From Bryobacterales bacterium (GTDB taxonomy: Bacteria; Acidobacteriota; Terriglobia; Bryobacterales; Bryobacteraceae), in contig PLRJ01000092.1 in NCBI GenBank assembly GCA_003163855.1, positions 1-41,102 on the forward strand: a DNA stretch of 41,102 nucleotides, given 5' to 3'. Shown here piece by piece: positions 20,903 to 30,163 of this stretch. The translations under genes were made by a program, and so were the position numbers. Below the pieces are notes generated by a model that saw only the letters and a list, made by a program, of their open reading frames with translations, did no database searches and was not told the DNA's origin. The stretch's first letter is position 1. Every line of letters begins with the position of its first letter.

Positions 20903-21910
20903 GTGATGAATGTTCTTGAGTTGACCCGGGCGCTGATCGACATTGATTCAGTGACGCCCAACGAGCGCGAAGTCGGCGACTACCTGTTCGAGAAGCTGAG
21001 CCATCTGGCACGGCAGTTCGATGGCAAGGTGGAGCGCATGCCGGTGGAAGAAGGCCGGGACAACCTGTTGGTGCGCTTTGGCGACCCTGTGACGGTGCTC
21101 TCCACTCACATGGACACTGTTCCGCCGTTCATTCCGGCGAGCGAGGATGCGACGCACATCTGGGGGCGCGGCGCTTGCGATGTTAAAGGAATCATTGCCG
21201 CCATGATCGTGGCAGCCGAAAGTCTGTTGCTGGAAGGCAAACGAAATTTTGGACTGTTATTTGTTGTAGGGGAAGAGCGCAACAGTGCGGGTGCGTTAGA
21301 GGCTGCCAAGCACGGCTGTGGCTCGCGCTTCCTCATCAACGGCGAACCCACTGAAAATAAACTGGCGCTAGGCTCAAAGGGCGCGTTGCGGCATGAAATT
21401 GTGGCTCGTGGCCGCATGGCTCACTCGGCTTATCCGGAACTGGGCGAATCGGCCATCAACAAATTGCTGAATGCCCTGGAACGTATTCGCAAAATTGAAA
21501 TGCCTGAAGATCCTATATTGGGAAAAAGCACGTTGAACATCGGTGTGATTTCAGGCGGCCGCGCACCGAATGTCATTGCCGACGAGGCGCGTGCTGAGGT
21601 GTTCGTTCGTGTGGTGGACGATGCGTCGGGACTTCGGAAAGCCATGCTCGCCGCCGCGCAGCCTGACGCCGAGGCCAAGGAAGTGTTGTTTATTCCAGCC
21701 GTGCATCTAGGTTCGCTAGATGGCTTTGAAACTACGGTGGTTGCCTACACGACTGACATTCCAGCGCTTGGCGATGCCTGGGGTAAGCCGTTTTTGTTCG
21801 GCCCCGGCACCATTCATGTGGCGCACACATCGGAGGAGCGCATCGCAAAAGCGGAGTTGCAGGCCGCCGTAGGTGCTTATAAGGAATTGGTAGAAAGGCT
21901 GGCGCGCTGA
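20903..21910 (+). CDS. M20 metallopeptidase, likely succinyl-diaminopimelate desuccinylase (DapE-like)
   Basis: A 335-residue M20/M28-type hydrolase. Metal and catalytic residues are present: His69-x-Asp71 in STHMDTVPPF, Asp93 in ACDVKG, and the Glu pair 124-125 in VVGEERNSAG. The dimerisation-lid and C-terminal His (IHVAHTSEERI) are there too. It heads an operon that ends with dapD, whose product it would process, so a DapE role (removing succinate from N-succinyl-LL-diaminopimelate) is the best reading. It is shorter than E. coli DapE (375) and could also be an ArgE- or LysK-like enzyme. The start is GTG at 20903 or ATG at 20906; neither has a clear ribosome site. Confidence 0.85.
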   Translation: MMNVLELTRALIDIDSVTPNEREVGDYLFEKLSHLARQFDGKVERMPVEEGRDNLLVRFGDPVTVLSTHMDTVPPFIPASEDATHIWGRGACDVKGIIAAMIVAAESLLLEGKRNFGLLFVVGEERNSAGALEAAKHGCGSRFLINGEPTENKLALGSKGALRHEIVARGRMAHSAYPELGESAINKLLNALERIRKIEMPEDPILGKSTLNIGVISGGRAPNVIADEARAEVFVRVVDDASGLRKAMLAAAQPDAEAKEVLFIPAVHLGSLDGFETTVVAYTTDIPALGDAWGKPFLFGPGTIHVAHTSEERIAKAELQAAVGAYKELVERLAR

Positions 21911-21928
21911 GGCGGCGTCTGCGGAGTT

Positions 21929-22975
21929 ATGAACACGATTGAAGTTGGAGTACTTGGTGGCACTGGCATGGTAGGCCAGCACTTTATTCGCTTTTTGCAG
22001 GGGCATCCCTGGTTTAAGCTGACTTGGCTTGGCGCCAGCGACCGCTCTGCCGGCAAGAAGTTGAAGGATGCAACGCAATGGCGGCTGGATGGCGAGATGC
22101 CAAAAAGCGCGGCTGAGATCGTCGTCTCCGAATGCAAGCCTCAGAACGCACCCAAGCTGGTTTTTTCCGCCATGGATGCCTCCGTGGCCACTGAGATTGA
22201 ACTGGCCTTTGCCAAAGCCGGCCATTTGGTTGTATCGAACTCACGCAATCATCGCATGGAAGCGGACGTCCCGCTTATGGTTCCTGAAGTGAATCCTGGA
22301 CATCTGGCACTCGTTCGCGCCCAGCAGCGGCTGCGTGGTTGGAGCGGCATGATCGTTACGAATCCCAACTGTTCAACCGTGACTCTGACCCTCGCTTTAG
22401 CGCCGTTAAAACAATTCGGCATTCAGAAAGTGATGGCGGCAACCATGCAAGCTGTCTCGGGCGCCGGCTACCCGGGCGTCGCTTCTATGGACATCCTCGC
22501 CAACGTTGTGCCTTATATCGGTTCCGAAGAAGAGAAGATGGAATCGGAGACGCAAAAAATTCTCGGGAGTTTGGACGGCGCCAGAATTGAGCCGCTGCCC
22601 GCCACTGTCAGCGCGCATTGCAACCGCGTCGCCGTAGTGGATGGCCACATGGTAACCGCGTCAGTCGCGCTTTCCTCCAAGCCCACGCTAGCTGAAGTTC
22701 AGGCTGCCATGGAAAGCTTCCAGAGCGTCCCGCAGCAGCGCAATCTTCCGAGTGCGCCGCCCAAGCCCGTGATCTACATGCGGGAGGCAGACCGGCCACA
22801 GCCGCGGCGCGATGCCAACCGCGAGAATGGCATGGCCGTCTTCGTAGGCCGCTTGCGCAAGTGCCCTGTGCTCGACTTGAAGTTCGTTGCCTGCGGCCAC
22901 AACACCATCCGCGGAGCAGCTGGGGCAGCCGTTCTGAACGCTGAGTTGATGGCCTCGGAAGGCTATCTCGATTAG
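21929..22975 (+). CDS. asd: aspartate-semialdehyde dehydrogenase, archaeal/fungal type
   Basis: A 348-residue enzyme converting aspartyl-4-phosphate to aspartate semialdehyde with NADPH. The NADP loop is GVLGGTGMVGQHFIRFLQG (residues 7-25), the catalytic Cys is in TNPNCSTVTL (about 148) and the acid/base His in SAHCNRVAVVDGH. The wording of the sequence (HPWF near 28, RSAGKKLKDA, VPYIGSEEEKMESETQKILG) follows the archaeal and fungal branch rather than the E. coli Asd type. It lies 18 bases after the M20 gene and 12 before lysC, clearly in one operon. Confidence 0.93.
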   Translation: MNTIEVGVLGGTGMVGQHFIRFLQGHPWFKLTWLGASDRSAGKKLKDATQWRLDGEMPKSAAEIVVSECKPQNAPKLVFSAMDASVATEIELAFAKAGHLVVSNSRNHRMEADVPLMVPEVNPGHLALVRAQQRLRGWSGMIVTNPNCSTVTLTLALAPLKQFGIQKVMAATMQAVSGAGYPGVASMDILANVVPYIGSEEEKMESETQKILGSLDGARIEPLPATVSAHCNRVAVVDGHMVTASVALSSKPTLAEVQAAMESFQSVPQQRNLPSAPPKPVIYMREADRPQPRRDANRENGMAVFVGRLRKCPVLDLKFVACGHNTIRGAAGAAVLNAELMASEGYLD

Positions 22976-22987
22976 GACGCGCGGGAC

Positions 22988-24355
22988 ATGATTGTTATGA
23001 AGTTCGGCGGCTCGTCCGTCGAATCGCAGCAGGCGGTTGAACGCGTCGCCGGCATTGTAAAAAGCTATATTGAACGTAAGCCGATTGTGGTTGTGTCCGC
23101 TATGGGCAAAACCACTAATAAGCTGCTGCAGGTTGCGCATGAGGCTGCCGCCGGAAGGCGCGATCAGGCTCTGGCGTTGGTTGACGAACTGCGCAGCTAC
23201 CATCTGCAGCATGGCCTGGCGCTGGCGGGTGCTCATGCGGCTGAATTAGACCGTTACATACGTGCGCATTTTGAATGGCTGGATGAACTGGTAAAAGGCC
23301 TCTCGGTAGTGGGTGAACTTTCCGCACGGTCTATGGATGCCATAGCCAGCGTAGGCGAACGGCTGTCGAGCCTGGTCGTCAGCTTCGCGTTTCGCGCCAG
23401 CGGATTTAAAAGCCAGCACGTCGATTCCCGCAGCGTCATCCTCACCGATGCTCAATTCACCCATGCCCAGCCCCTGCTGGAGGAAACCTATGCGGCGTTG
23501 AAGGAGAAAGTGCAGCCGCTGGCTGAGAATGCCGTTGTTGTTATGGGTGGTTTCATCGCTTCTACCAAAGACGGTCATACAACGACGCTAGGGCGTGGCG
23601 GGTCCGATTACTCGGCCGCCATTGTGGGCGCCGGGGTGAATGCGGAAGAGATCCAAATCTGGACTGACGTCGATGGCATGCTGACCGCCGATCCAAGAAT
23701 CGTCTCAGGCGGCCATCGCGTCAAAAGCCTCTCCTTCGCTGAAGCCGCCGAGATGGCTTACTTCGGAGCCAAAGTGCTGCACCCGGCAACCGTTCTGCCG
23801 GCCGTAGATAAAAATATCCCGGTAATGATTCTTAATTCGCGCCGGCCTGAAGTGGCGGGCACTCGCATCAGTTTAACCTCGGTGCCAAGCCGAAATCCTG
23901 TGAAGTCCATCTCCTGCAAGAACGACATCACCATTCTGAATATCCGGTCCACGCGCATGCTGATGGCATCCGGATTTATGGTGCGGATCTTCGAAGTTTT
24001 TAATCGCCATCGGACAAGCGTTGACATGGTTTCCACCTCGGAGGTGAGTGTGTCGCTCACTGTGGATAATGTCGAGAATCTGGATGCCATCTGCGCTGAG
24101 TTGCGCGAATTTTCCGAGGTGACGCTGGAGCAAGGGCAGGCTATCGTATGCTTGGTCGGCGAAAATATCAGGCACACGCCAGGTATCGCTGGACGCGCTT
24201 TTCAGGTTCTGTCCGGGACGAATATTCGCATGATTTCACAGGGCGCCTCGGTGCTGAATCTAGGCTTTGTAATCACGGGTTCGGAACTCGCGCCGGTAGT
24301 TGCGGCTTTACATAAAGAATTTTTTGCTGAACTCGATCCGAACGTTTTCGACTAA
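22988..24355 (+). CDS. lysC: aspartate kinase, lysine-type
   Basis: A 455-residue monofunctional aspartokinase catalysing the first step from aspartate. The kinase domain opens with VMKFGGSSVESQQAVERVAGI; the ATP/aspartate region includes GFIASTKDGHTTTLGRGGSDYSA and IWTDVDGMLTADPR. Tandem ACT domains (about 310-455; ILNIRSTRMLMASGFMVRIFEVF) allow allosteric control, usually by lysine. It is shorter than bifunctional ThrA/MetL and has no homoserine dehydrogenase part. The operon places it upstream of dapB. An in-frame ATG at 22997 is another possible start. Confidence 0.94.
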   Translation: MIVMKFGGSSVESQQAVERVAGIVKSYIERKPIVVVSAMGKTTNKLLQVAHEAAAGRRDQALALVDELRSYHLQHGLALAGAHAAELDRYIRAHFEWLDELVKGLSVVGELSARSMDAIASVGERLSSLVVSFAFRASGFKSQHVDSRSVILTDAQFTHAQPLLEETYAALKEKVQPLAENAVVVMGGFIASTKDGHTTTLGRGGSDYSAAIVGAGVNAEEIQIWTDVDGMLTADPRIVSGGHRVKSLSFAEAAEMAYFGAKVLHPATVLPAVDKNIPVMILNSRRPEVAGTRISLTSVPSRNPVKSISCKNDITILNIRSTRMLMASGFMVRIFEVFNRHRTSVDMVSTSEVSVSLTVDNVENLDAICAELREFSEVTLEQGQAIVCLVGENIRHTPGIAGRAFQVLSGTNIRMISQGASVLNLGFVITGSELAPVVAALHKEFFAELDPNVFD

Positions 24356-24363
24356 ACATCCAG

Positions 24364-25077
24364 ATGCAGAAAACACAAGCACTCGCGCTCGTCGGCTACG
24401 GAAAGATGGGAAAGCTGATTGAACAGCTTGCGCCGCAGTATGGTTTCAATGTCCGGCTGCGCCTGGATAGCAAGAGCGGCGGCGATGCCTTTACAGCCGA
24501 AAACTTCGACGCTATCGATGCCGCTATTGAATTCTCCACGCCTGAGGCGGCGGCCGCGAACTTGAAGCTGTTGGCCGGCCTGAAGATAGCCACGGTCACC
24601 GGTACCACCGGCTGGCTGGAACATCTGGACGACGTTAGCAAAACTTTTAACGACTCGGGCACCGGCCTTGTTTGGAGTCCGAATTTTTCCGTAGGCGTAG
24701 CTGTGTTCCAGAAACTGGTGGCGCAGGCGGCTGTGCTGCTGAAAGACGAGCCCGAGTATGGCGCCTGGGCGTGGGAAATTCATCATGACGCCAAGAAGGA
24801 CGCGCTGTCCGGAACCATTCTTCAACTGGTTAAGACCATGCAGGACGCCGGTTTCAAGCGGCATATCGATGTCGCGTCGAATCGCGCTGGAAAGCACCCC
24901 GGAACACACGATATTGGTTTCGATTCGGCCGCTGATACCATTACTCTACGGCACGCGGCACGCAGCCGTGAGGGCTTCGCGCGGGGCGCTCTGAAATCCG
25001 CACAATGGATTGTGGGTCGCAAGGGCGTGCACACCTTCGACGAAGTTCTTTTTGGCGCGGCAGATTCTGCGCACTAA
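24364..25077 (+). CDS. dapB: 4-hydroxy-tetrahydrodipicolinate reductase
   Basis: A 237-residue reductase acting after DapA. The N-terminal nucleotide fold is ALVGYGKMGKLIEQLAPQYG (residues 8-27), the pyridine loop shows TPEAAAANL and TVTGTTGW (about 79-86), and the catalytic pair His-His plus Lys is WEIHHDAKKDALSGT (about 138-152). It is about 30 residues shorter than E. coli DapB but keeps the functional motifs. It starts 8 bases after lysC and ends 15 bases before dapA. Confidence 0.93.
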   Translation: MQKTQALALVGYGKMGKLIEQLAPQYGFNVRLRLDSKSGGDAFTAENFDAIDAAIEFSTPEAAAANLKLLAGLKIATVTGTTGWLEHLDDVSKTFNDSGTGLVWSPNFSVGVAVFQKLVAQAAVLLKDEPEYGAWAWEIHHDAKKDALSGTILQLVKTMQDAGFKRHIDVASNRAGKHPGTHDIGFDSAADTITLRHAARSREGFARGALKSAQWIVGRKGVHTFDEVLFGAADSAH

Positions 25078-25083
25078 TTTTTT

Positions 25084-25088
25084 GGAGG
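25084..25088 (+). promoter_or_regulatory. strong ribosome site of dapA
   Basis: GGAGG sits about 4 bases before the ATG at 25093 and is the most complete Shine-Dalgarno of the lysine operon, suggesting dapA is translated independently of dapB. Confidence 0.6.
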
Positions 25089-25092
25089 AAGT

Positions 25093-25983
25093 ATGTTCAC
25101 CGGTTGCGGCACAGCGCTTGTAACGCCATTTCAGTCCGACCTGTCGCTTAATGAGAAAACGATGCGGGCCTTGGTGGACCGCCAGATAGACGCCGGCATC
25201 GACTTTCTTGTCCCTTGCGGAACCACCGGCGAAAGCCCCACGCTCACGCACGCCGAGCATCTGCGAATCTGCGAAATAACGGTGGAGCAGGCTCGCGGAC
25301 GTGTGCCCGTGCTTGCCGGAGCGGGCGGCTATGACACCCGCCACGTCATCCACATGATTGCCGACTTGGCAAAGTTGGGCGTGGACGGCATTCTTTCCGT
25401 TACGCCTTACTACAACAAGCCGACGCAGGAAGGTCTCTATCAGCACTACAAAGCGATAGCCGAATCCACGCATCTGCCCATTCTGGTTTACAGTGTCCAG
25501 CCGCGTACCTTCGTCAACGTAGACCCGGCCACGCTGGTCCGCCTGTCTGAGATCAAGAACATTGTCGGCGTGAAGGAAGCTTCCGGCAGCATGAGCCAGA
25601 TGGCGACGATACTGGCCCGTGTGCCCGAAGATTTCATTGTGCTGTCGGGAGATGATGCGGTTGCGCTACCGTTAATCGCGCTGGGAGGTAAAGGCGTTAT
25701 CTCGGTTGTCTCCAATGAAATTCCCGCCGAGTTCACGCAACTCACCCAGGCGGCACTTAAAGGCGATTTTGAACTGGCACGCACGCTGCAGCGGAAATTC
25801 CAGGCATTGATGGAGGTTAACTTCGTAGAGACCAGCCCTGGACCTGTGAAGTTCGCCATGTCCAGAATGGGCTTGTTGGAGCCAACATTTCGCTTGCCCA
25901 TGGTGCCCCCTTCGGCCGCCTCCCAGAAAAGAGTCGAAGAAGTTCTTGAGCCGCTGGGTTTGCTGGCAGGAGTGCGTGTTTGA
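25093..25983 (+). CDS. dapA: 4-hydroxy-tetrahydrodipicolinate synthase
   Basis: A 296-residue TIM-barrel class I aldolase condensing pyruvate with aspartate semialdehyde. It has the [14 protein letters not shown] motif (about 42-56), the [17 protein letters not shown] stretch, the bridging Tyr in VYSVQPRT and the Schiff-base Lys in [12 protein letters not shown] (about 161). VYSVQPRT replaces the usual LYNVPGRT, a mild change that keeps Tyr and Arg. Length and order match the family well. Its last codon overlaps dapD. Confidence 0.95.
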   Translation: MFTGCGTALVTPFQSDLSLNEKTMRALVDRQIDAGIDFLVPCGTTGESPTLTHAEHLRICEITVEQARGRVPVLAGAGGYDTRHVIHMIADLAKLGVDGILSVTPYYNKPTQEGLYQHYKAIAESTHLPILVYSVQPRTFVNVDPATLVRLSEIKNIVGVKEASGSMSQMATILARVPEDFIVLSGDDAVALPLIALGGKGVISVVSNEIPAEFTQLTQAALKGDFELARTLQRKFQALMEVNFVETSPGPVKFAMSRMGLLEPTFRLPMVPPSAASQKRVEEVLEPLGLLAGVRV

Positions 25984-26816
25984 TCTCGTCCATTGAGAAG
26001 CTTTTCGAAGACAAACCCGAAACTTACACCGAAGAAAACAAAACGCTTTTTCTTACGTTTCGCGACCTGCTGAACAAAGGCCAAGTACGCTCCGCTGAGC
26101 CGGACGCGGGGCAAACATCCGGCTGGCGTGTCAATAGCTGGGTGAAAAAAGGCATTCTGCTCGGCTTCCGCATCGGCGGTCTGGTGGAGATGGCTGGTCT
26201 CAGCAACGTTCCCCAGTTTTTCGATAAATCCACTTACCCGCTGCGCCGCATTGCGCTTGAAGATGGCGTGCGCGTTGTGCCCGGTGGTTCAAGCATTCGC
26301 GACGGCTGTTACGTGGCCCGGAGCGTCACCTGCATGCCGCCCATGTATATCAACGTTGGCGCGTATGTGGACGAAGGAACCATGGTGGATTCCCACGCGC
26401 TGATTGGAAGCTGTGCGCAAATCGGCAAGCGCTGCCACATCTCAGCTGCTTCGCAAATCGGCGGAGTGCTGGAACCGGTGGGCGCTATGCCCGTCATTAT
26501 TGAAGACGATGTACTGGTCGGCGGCAACTGCGGCATTTACGAAGGCGCAGTCGTCAAGAAGGGCGCGGTGCTGGGGTCAGGCACCATATTGAACCGCTCG
26601 ACACCTGTTTACGACCTGGTTCGCGAAAGAGTCTACTCGGCCAGCGACGAGAGTCCGCTGATCATTCCTGAACGAGCCGTCGTCGTCGCCGGATCGCGGA
26701 TGATCAAAAGCGGCCCAGGCAAGGATTGGGGCTTGTCGCTGTACACGCCCGTCATTGTGAAGTATCGAGACGCCGGCACAGAAGCAAAAATTCAGTTGGA
26801 AGATTTGCTGCGTTGA
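25980..26816 (+). CDS. dapD: tetrahydrodipicolinate N-succinyltransferase
   Basis: A 278-residue left-handed beta-helix acyltransferase that succinylates tetrahydrodipicolinate, so the operon uses the succinylase branch. Hexapeptide turns and active-site landmarks are visible: [58 protein letters not shown] and [18 protein letters not shown]. Translation starts at TTG 25980, overlapping the dapA stop (TTGA), with AGGAG 7 bases upstream; no other start fits. The 3' end overlaps the opposite anti-sigma gene by 65 bases, so no terminator fits between them. dapC, dapF and lysA are not in the window. Confidence 0.94.
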   Translation: MISSIEKLFEDKPETYTEENKTLFLTFRDLLNKGQVRSAEPDAGQTSGWRVNSWVKKGILLGFRIGGLVEMAGLSNVPQFFDKSTYPLRRIALEDGVRVVPGGSSIRDGCYVARSVTCMPPMYINVGAYVDEGTMVDSHALIGSCAQIGKRCHISAASQIGGVLEPVGAMPVIIEDDVLVGGNCGIYEGAVVKKGAVLGSGTILNRSTPVYDLVRERVYSASDESPLIIPERAVVVAGSRMIKSGPGKDWGLSLYTPVIVKYRDAGTEAKIQLEDLLR

Positions 26817-27807
26817 CGGCGGCTGGAGCGGCGCTCTCAAGAATCTTCGGACCCGTTGGAGCCTCGCTGCCTTGGCCCGGTTCCTCGGTCACCTCGATGG
26901 CGACGATACCGGAGATGTTTGCGGCGTCTGCGTCGTAATAGGCCACTGCTTTCTTCTTGTCATCCACCGTCACCAATCCCGCGCTTACTACCTTCGGGTC
27001 TTCTTTACGCAGCATCCAAATCTGATATTGCAATCCCTGTTGCGGGGGCTGCAAATTCGAGGCAACAAAAATCATTTGCGAGTTTTCAACGACAATCGCG
27101 TAAGCCACGGGAGGCGGCGTTGTAGCGGCTGCCGATTCAGTCTCCTTTAACTGCAATAACCTGGCGCCGTTTCGGCTCAACGCTTGCAAAATGCGCGAAG
27201 TGTCGTCGCGCATTTTGGAACTTCTGTCGTTATCGGCATGCAACTGCGTAAGTTCGGCTTCCGCTGCCGATAAAGCCTGACGGAGGTCGTTAAGTTGCTT
27301 GTCATTCGCCAGTCCGCTGGCGGGCGTCGGCTTCTGGCTTAGTAGCCTGTTGCGCTCGCGCTCCTGGTCCAGTTCGAGTTTGTACCTGCCGTTTTCCCGC
27401 ACGATCAGTTCAAACTCCGCAGTTGCGCGGGAAGCTTCCATTTGGCCCGAATAACGTCCTGCGAACCAGGTCAGCACCAGCAGAATTCCGAGCGCCACAC
27501 AAATTACCAGCAGGCTGGAAACAAGAATGCGCGGCTCATTCAAAGAACGCGCACGCTTAGGAAAGGTAAGAACGCGTTTGCTTAAGTCCGCAATGCGCAC
27601 CAACCGCGCGCGAAAATCAGCCGATGGCTCAGCATTGTCCAGCGTTGTTGCGTAGACCAGCCATAAGTTCATGCTGCGCTGAACGCCACGAAGACAAACG
27701 GAACACTGCTGTTCAATCTGATCTTCTATCTGCGCACGCTCGTGCTCGTCCAAAAGTCCGAGCACATAACGATCATAAGTGTCCGCTGGAAATCCATTGC
27801 AGGACAT
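26752..27807 (-). CDS. RskA-like membrane anti-sigma protein
   Basis: A 351-residue protein. Residues 1-45 resemble a degenerate anti-sigma zinc-binding N-terminus ([20 protein letters not shown], then QQCSVCLRG), with only part of the His/Cys set. A single membrane helix lies about 97-116. A coiled coil follows (about 125-215), and the C-terminus is the RskA-type domain ([37 protein letters not shown]). RskA normally holds an ECF sigma factor at the membrane until proteolysis frees it. No sigma factor gene adjoins this one, so it is an orphan. It lies 55 bases after the 730-residue gene on the same strand, and its end overlaps dapD. Confidence 0.8.
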   Translation of the reverse strand: MSCNGFPADTYDRYVLGLLDEHERAQIEDQIEQQCSVCLRGVQRSMNLWLVYATTLDNAEPSADFRARLVRIADLSKRVLTFPKRARSLNEPRILVSSLLVICVALGILLVLTWFAGRYSGQMEASRATAEFELIVRENGRYKLELDQERERNRLLSQKPTPASGLANDKQLNDLRQALSAAEAELTQLHADNDRSSKMRDDTSRILQALSRNGARLLQLKETESAAATTPPPVAYAIVVENSQMIFVASNLQPPQQGLQYQIWMLRKEDPKVVSAGLVTVDDKKKAVAYYDADAANISGIVAIEVTEEPGQGSEAPTGPKILESAAPAAVNAANLPTEFLLLCRRLDTSQ

Positions 27808-27862
27808 GCGTTAAACCGGGAACCAAGTTTCGATAAATCTCAGTATACGTGTCGCTGCATCA

Positions 27863-30055
27863 TCAGCCCGAAGCGACCGCGGCAATCGGAGAACCTTCTT
27901 CGTAGTGCGCAATCTGGCTGCCGCAGGACAGATCCATTTGCGCAGAGCCGGTTCCTGCTGCGCAGGCCTGTATAACGGCTAAGCCCCAGCCATCTCCGAA
28001 AGCTGATTTTGTTTTAGCCGTGATGCCGGAAAGCACAGCTTGCAGTTCTTTCTGGCGCGCCATGAAGGCCAAGTCCAACAGCGGGTTCGCGGTCGTCGAA
28101 GTGTCCAGCGCGTTCAACACGGCGGTCAGCTTTGCCGGAATTCGCTGCATCGCATCGCTCCACCACGCAATGTCTATGTAATCGGCGGAAATGGCTCCCA
28201 CGGTCGCACTGGGCAGCCCTGCAAGACCATCGATCAGGGCGAAATTATTGGGGTTGCCGCTATCGAGCATCGCTTGCCAGATAGTGGGCGATGAGAGTGC
28301 CATTGCCCGTGCCGAATCCGTCCCGGAGGTTCGGTCCAGCAGCGCAATTTTTGTGTTCCGCCCAATCTGGTCGAGTTCCGCCTGCGTGCGCGCTACGCGC
28401 CTGACCGGATCAGCGTAGAAGATTTGCAGCACTTGGTCGATGCCGTACTGCACATCGATGTAGCACTTGGCGCTGGCGAGCTTCGCATTACTCTGCAGAA
28501 ACGCATCCCAACTGTTTTCAACCGGGATGCCGAGGGCACGACCCAGCAATATGTACTTACGCAGATCCTGCGGAGCGGGCTTCAAATTGAAGTCCAGGTA
28601 CGACTGCCTGACGGTAAATGACTTCAGAGCGAGCTTGCCGTTGGCCGAACCTGCGGCGGCTCCATAGGAAATGGTAGCGATGAAATCCTGCGACAGGGCT
28701 GCGCGCAGTTTGTCGGGTTTGGCCGCATAAGGCGTGTCGGTAGCCGAGATGCTTTCGGCTTCCGATTTATTTACCAGAACAATCTGACCGTTGCCGTCAT
28801 GCAGAATGGTGGAGGAACTCAGATAATCGTGAATCGAGGTTGCATTGAAAACACCCAGCAGGTTGAAGGTGATGTGGTGATTCCGCTCCTTAACTTCGCG
28901 AACAATGTTGCGAATCTCCTTAGCGTTCGACAAACCCGCGAAAGCCGACCAATCGCCGCGAAGCGCGGACGAAATCGCCTGGTTCGTTTCATCGACAGCC
29001 TCCGTTAAATCGATGGAATACACCAGCGCTGCTTCATCCGCAACCGAAGCGGAGCAGCACGCGTTCATCGCCACTGAGAAGCTTTGACTGACGGACGATT
29101 TCAGGGCGTTCTTGAGCTCAACCGAATCCTCGTCGTCAAGCTGCATTACCGCAACGTTGGGCGGACCGAAGACCGCGTTCAAGACCGGCGACAGCAGATC
29201 TGCGCCGTTAACATCCGTCGAAACCCCAACGCCTGCGGTAAAGGACGCGGCAAAGGTTGTTTGCTTCTTTTTATAGAGACCGAACACCAGGGTGTTTTCG
29301 GCTGAGCGATAGGATCGCGTTGAAAATTCGCCTGTCAACGTGATGCTTCCGGTTACCTGAATAGTGGTCGCCGGTTGAACGGTTAGCTGATATTGGAATG
29401 GCAGCGCCGCACTGGCAAGTGGATTGATCGACATGGGCAAAGTGTAAGAGGCGGCAACCTGAACCGAGCCTGTCCGGCCAATGGTTCGAACCGTATTCAC
29501 CGGCTGGTTTCGAACGGTCGTCGCGCTCGCTCCGACGGCGAATTCCTCCAGCAGCGTTTTCAGCGCCTGCAGTAGCGAAGGTAGCGGCGCACCGTTCGCC
29601 GTAAAGAGTACGTCGGTTCCGAATGCAACTTCTTTCGAATCGGTCGCCGAGACGCCAACTCCGTCCAGGGTGGCGCTCAGGGTGGCACCCAGCGTAGTTG
29701 CCAGTTCCAGCCCCAGCCAGCACTGGTTGGGCCCGATCAAGATGACGTCCGGAGTTATGTCTTCCTGATCGAAGAGTTGACGGTCCTTCCCGGCGCGTAC
29801 ACGCAACGTCGCGTTCTCGCCCACGCCGATGCTCAAGCCGATTGGACTCGCCAGCAGCAAGGAAGGTGAATTGATTGTTGCGCCGGCATCAGCTTCCCGA
29901 AATGAACACTGGTCGACCGGTTTGACCAGGTCGCCGACGACTGGAATGCTGGCAAAACTTAGCTGCGTCAGCTTCGCTTGCGCCAGCGGCGCCGCGTCGT
30001 TTATCGTTACCGAGGCTGACGGGTGAACTAAGTCTGTAATGGAGATGGTTGCCAT
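27863..30055 (-). CDS. 730-residue protein of unknown family
   Basis: I do not recognise this protein. The coding frame is unbroken and starts at an ATG with GGGGGA about 9 bases upstream. It has no signal peptide or membrane helix. The first 330 residues are rich in small and beta-forming residues (LTVQPATTIQVTGSITLTGE, GATLSATLDGVGVSATDS), as in a beta-rich scaffold. The second half is more helical and includes an AMALSSPTIWQAMLDSGNP and FALIDGLAGLPSATVGAIS region. Cysteines are few and scattered. It is followed by the anti-sigma gene and diverges from the small permease. A secreted or surface role is possible but there is no export signal to back it. Confidence 0.8.
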   Translation of the reverse strand: MATISITDLVHPSASVTINDAAPLAQAKLTQLSFASIPVVGDLVKPVDQCSFREADAGATINSPSLLLASPIGLSIGVGENATLRVRAGKDRQLFDQEDITPDVILIGPNQCWLGLELATTLGATLSATLDGVGVSATDSKEVAFGTDVLFTANGAPLPSLLQALKTLLEEFAVGASATTVRNQPVNTVRTIGRTGSVQVAASYTLPMSINPLASAALPFQYQLTVQPATTIQVTGSITLTGEFSTRSYRSAENTLVFGLYKKKQTTFAASFTAGVGVSTDVNGADLLSPVLNAVFGPPNVAVMQLDDEDSVELKNALKSSVSQSFSVAMNACCSASVADEAALVYSIDLTEAVDETNQAISSALRGDWSAFAGLSNAKEIRNIVREVKERNHHITFNLLGVFNATSIHDYLSSSTILHDGNGQIVLVNKSEAESISATDTPYAAKPDKLRAALSQDFIATISYGAAAGSANGKLALKSFTVRQSYLDFNLKPAPQDLRKYILLGRALGIPVENSWDAFLQSNAKLASAKCYIDVQYGIDQVLQIFYADPVRRVARTQAELDQIGRNTKIALLDRTSGTDSARAMALSSPTIWQAMLDSGNPNNFALIDGLAGLPSATVGAISADYIDIAWWSDAMQRIPAKLTAVLNALDTSTTANPLLDLAFMARQKELQAVLSGITAKTKSAFGDGWGLAVIQACAAGTGSAQMDLSCGSQIAHYEEGSPIAAVASG

Positions 30056-30065
30056 ATACGTATAT
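30054..30065. repeat. 12-bp palindrome next to the start of the 730-residue gene
   Basis: ATATACGTATAT is a perfect dyad that overlaps the first bases of the start codon region (CAT at 30053-30055 on the plus strand). It could be an operator or a chance AT-rich dyad. Confidence 0.3.
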
Positions 30066-30163
30066 CCCCCGGTGGGAGTCTATCAAAAGCTGGACGTTCG
30101 ACACTTACAATTGGAAGAGTGACGGTTACGGCGCCAACGTATCAACCTACGAGTAGATTGAAT

